Shown: piece by piece, positions 61,173 to 64,000 of the stretch
Position numbering within the stretch: the first letter of the stretch is position 1
Layout of the letters: each line of letters begins with the position of its first letter
Origin: Nipponacmea schrenckii
Taxonomy: Eukaryota; Mollusca; Gastropoda; Lottiidae
Assembly (NCBI GenBank): GCA_030562195.1
Contig: CM060202.1
Location: 30,366,317-30,430,316, forward strand
Length of the DNA stretch: 64,000 nucleotides
Reading direction: 5' to 3'
Notes under the pieces: model-generated
The model's database searches: none
What the model was told of the DNA's origin: nothing
Seen by the model: only the letters and a program-made list of their open reading frames with translations
Program-made: the position numbers and the translations under genes

Positions 61173-61624
61173 TGTCAGACTCTGGGTTACTTTGGACTAC
61201 AGACCCTATTTGAGCTCACTGAATGGCTTTGATGAAACTTGTCCAAATCTCTGGTCATTTGAATGAAACCCGAACCATCTACCTTGAAAAAGTTAATCTC
61301 CAAATCTAACAACTAAACTCACACCATAAAGAGCTTTAATTCTTTGATAACCTGCCCACTCCTTAGTTAATCCCTAATATGGTATCAATTTCAAGATGGC
61401 CACCCACGGCAGCCATATTGAATCCTAGCGGTCATTATCAAAACAATGTAATCTCGCCACTCGTGTTTCTATTTGCTCTCGGAATTTTCATATACAAACA
61501 GTTGAAACTAGGCTTGAAAGAGAATCTACGTGTGAAAGTAATTTATGAAATCGAGAAATATGAACCTAATAGAATTTTAATCCGATAGTTAAGCGTATCT
61601 ATTATAAATAACAACAAAATTATG

Positions 61625-61672
61625 GGACCTTAAAGGAATTTTTACTTCCTACTTCTCTGCACCTAATCGGAC
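61625..61672 (-). mobile_element. SINE 3' tail fragment, minus orientation
   Basis: TTTTTACTTCCTACTTCTCT then GCACCTAATCGG matches the complemented SINE tail. Confidence 0.6.
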
Positions 61673-63369
61673 GCAGACGTCAACGTTATGAAGGATAGGG
61701 TTCGGCTATTTTCTAATGCATCAATAGACCCACAACGCCTTGCACTTTTCACGTCGTCTGTTCTCAGCCATTTGGTTTTTCCCCATTTTGTTTTTTCGGA
61801 GAAAAGAGAAAACAGGCCGAGTTTAGTAAAGATCGATTGTGTATTGATTTACAAGTTATATTGTGTTTATAACAATGTTTATATAGCCCAATAAATTCGC
61901 AATTATCAGCATTTTAGTGTCAATTTAGATAACAATTCTTTTGGTCCTGACGATTGACTTTCTAAGAATTTGATAAGCATAACACCGGAAGTAGCCAGTT
62001 GTTGTAGTGATGGGGTGCATCTAAATAACGAATTGTACTCATCCTCGCCAAAATGGACCGTATCGTTTTGGTGTAAAAGCATGTGTATGTGTGCCAATAA
62101 CTAGAAATGCAACAATGAACAAGGCATAAAAGGTATAAAATATAGAGGGGACAAATCTGACGTCGCTAATTCGTTAGGTGTTTAAGTATAGGCTACATGA
62201 TAACACACATACAAGACTTCTTAATGATATTTCGAGAAAAAAAAAAGAAAAGAATTTGAAGATTCCTACCTTTCATCTTTAGGCATAGGTCTATCTTTAT
62301 CTCTATTTCCAAACCCATCAAATTCACATCCACATATTCACCGAATATTACACAGATAAGAACTTGGGACAACACTTGAAAAAAGTTTTATTGGATGCTT
62401 GCACAGGCAATTTTGTGCTCTGAGGTCCGTTACATTGAACAAAATACCTATCACAGTCTGATTACGATGGAGTGTATTAGATTTACAAAAGAGTGGTTTT
62501 TGGTTTTGCAGGATACTTTTACGAACCATCTTGTGCTGTAGAATCATTTATTCTGAATAAAACACCCATCACAGCTAAATTTCCTTAGAATTAGTCGAAA
62601 ATAAAATTGTAGAACTACACATCACTAAGGAAGCCGATCTGTACAAACAACCCTGTTGTCTATAATAGGTGAAGCAGTCAAATTTAGAATCTTTAAGCAA
62701 CACCTGATAAAACACTGGTCCGATGTGATATATCCACGTTGTTTTGACTTTTGACTGAAATTTTACTATAACATATCGATAATAAGATATTAGAGAAAAA
62801 TAAGGCTGACATATTGCTTTATTTATACGTATTACTAATACTTGTAATCTATTAGTTTCCAACAACGGGTGATAAACAAACGTCAATTTGGCAATCTGTT
62901 TTGGAAGCTTACCTCATTTTTTGATTATCAAGCAATAAGCGACACACTTGTATTCGTATAAACTTATTGTTAAAATAGAATTTTTTTTTACATATACCAA
63001 CGGAATCCATCCGTAATAGTGTCTTACGTCATGTTTTTCGTGGAATCAGTAATTGAACACTACACCATGACGATTGTGAACGCTGTTAATTAAGCAAAAA
63101 ATAAATACCAACGTAATGGTTTTGTACATGTACATTTGTTTAGTTTTAACCATATTGGAGTTATAAATTGGATGTAATTATAGCTTTGACGTATATTTTG
63201 TTGAAACTGTTGAAGTACGTGTGCATGGGTTTATTCTCCTTATGTTTTTCCCTCTACATGGATTACATATATGAAGTAAATACATATTTGGTTGATAATA
63301 CATGGTGGTTTATAGTACTACTACATCTTTCCTGCCATAGATTGGACCACTGAGGACGAGAAACGTCCG

Positions 63370-63532
63370 GTAGTGTGCAATAATGGAAATTAAGGAAAGC
63401 GTTATATGCCTACAATTGTTTGATTTCAAAGTGAAATGACTCAGAGTTTTAGTAAAGAAAGAAACGTGCTACAGTGTGCAATGGAGGATATTTATAAAAG
63501 TGTTATATGCCTTAGTTTGTTTGATCTCAAAG
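63370..63532 (+). repeat. Diverged direct duplication of about 58 bp
   Basis: GTGTGCAATAATGGAAATTA with GCGTTATATGCC and TTGTTTGATTTCAAAG (63373-63430) recurs as GTGTGCAATGGAGGATATTT with GTGTTATATGCC and TTGTTTGATCTCAAAG (63474-63531). Confidence 0.75.
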
Positions 63533-63952
63533 ATTCTATAGAAACAAAATTTTGTTGATTTCATGGTGCAGGGGACATGGTTTTTATCGACTGATATTTG
63601 TGGGGTAAAGTTATTTTTCATTCGATTTATGATATATTATTTTTGAATGAATAGTAAGTTCATATGTACTTTAATAGGTTGGACGGGCTCAAAACATTTT
63701 TATGACCATATTTGAGGTAAAAATTATGAGAACATCCGGCACGATCAATTAAAGGTGTCGGGATATTAACCCCCACGCTTGACACATTGATAATGTAATG
63801 AATGTAAAATATTTATAATATATTGTATAATGACACGTAAAGGGTTAAAACAATGAATGATATGATTGAGCGGTATTTCTATTCAATGGACGGGGCTGGG
63901 TATTCAGAGTCAATGGGTTATTTTGTGATATATCTAGCCTTGAAGTAAACTG

Positions 63953-64000
63953 AAATGATGTTGGAGTTTTACGTCCTATTTTTCGTCTAAGAATAAATTA
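63953..64000 (-). mobile_element. SINE 3' tail, minus orientation, cut by the window end
   Basis: GAAATGATGTTGGAGTTTTA then CGTCCTATTTTTCGTCTAA matches the start of a complemented SINE. Confidence 0.55.

Larger units (their letters stand above)
45745..64000 (+). other. Presumed FGF first intron or 3' flank
   Basis: After the FGF donor no second FGF exon (expected to carry the family's V-S-I-R-G and Y-L-x-M blocks) was found on the plus strand to the end of the window. The stretch holds SINE fragments, one MITE half, a 40-bp CRE-like array, a 75-bp array and a duplicated 28S rRNA fragment. Otherwise it is AT-rich sequence with frequent CpG and short unconvincing open frames. It is either a long intron or, less likely, the gene ends in divergent exons I missed. 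Confidence 0.45.

Overview
The window is eukaryotic (animal) genomic DNA: AT-rich, mostly non-coding, with small exons flanked by GT/AG splice sites, tRNA-derived SINE-like repeats, foldback MITE-like elements and many minisatellites. The two genes I can recognise, together with the repeat style, fit an invertebrate bilaterian and most likely a marine mollusc. That placement is inference; nothing in the window fixes the species.

Two divergently transcribed genes form the skeleton. On the minus strand, four exons (42107-42301, 29984-30122, 24927-25037, 13199-13246) join in consistent phases (0, 1, 1, then 1 onward). They encode the first 164 residues of a mitochondrial calcium uniporter regulator of the MICU2/MICU3 type: a mitochondrial presequence, a membrane segment, and the conserved N-terminal domain up to the ISYTEYLFLL block just before the first EF-hand. 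The remaining exons must lie beyond the left edge. On the plus strand, 3.2 kb from the MICU start codon, 45522-45744 is the first coding exon of a fibroblast growth factor resembling FGF9/16/20. Its donor sits at the position of the conserved first FGF intron. The other FGF exons were not found in the remaining 18 kb. The same head-to-head pairing, FGF9 with MICU2 and FGF20 with MICU3, exists in the human genome, so this window appears to preserve an ancient bilaterian gene pair.

Region by region: 1-13.2 kb is the MICU intron after exon 4, dominated by a 38-bp array (1-1006), a 39-bp array (about 2825-5346) and a 51-bp array grown from a SINE tail (about 6240-6800). 13.2-24.9 kb (intron 3) carries 130-, 42-, 31-, about 120- and 21-bp arrays. 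25-30 kb (intron 2) carries 30/33-, 23-, 48- and 29-bp arrays. 30.1-42.1 kb (intron 1) holds a block of 33 identical 30-bp units. 42.3-45.1 kb is the shared upstream region, with an NRF1-like site near the MICU start. 45.7-64 kb is presumed FGF intron or flank, with few minisatellites and much more CpG. It includes a CRE/ATF-like 40-bp array, a 75-bp SINE-tail array and a tandemly duplicated 28S rRNA fragment.

Most long open frames here are artefacts of tandem repeats whose period is a multiple of three, or lie inside SINE copies. No prokaryotic genes, CRISPR arrays, functional rRNA genes or convincing tRNA genes were seen.
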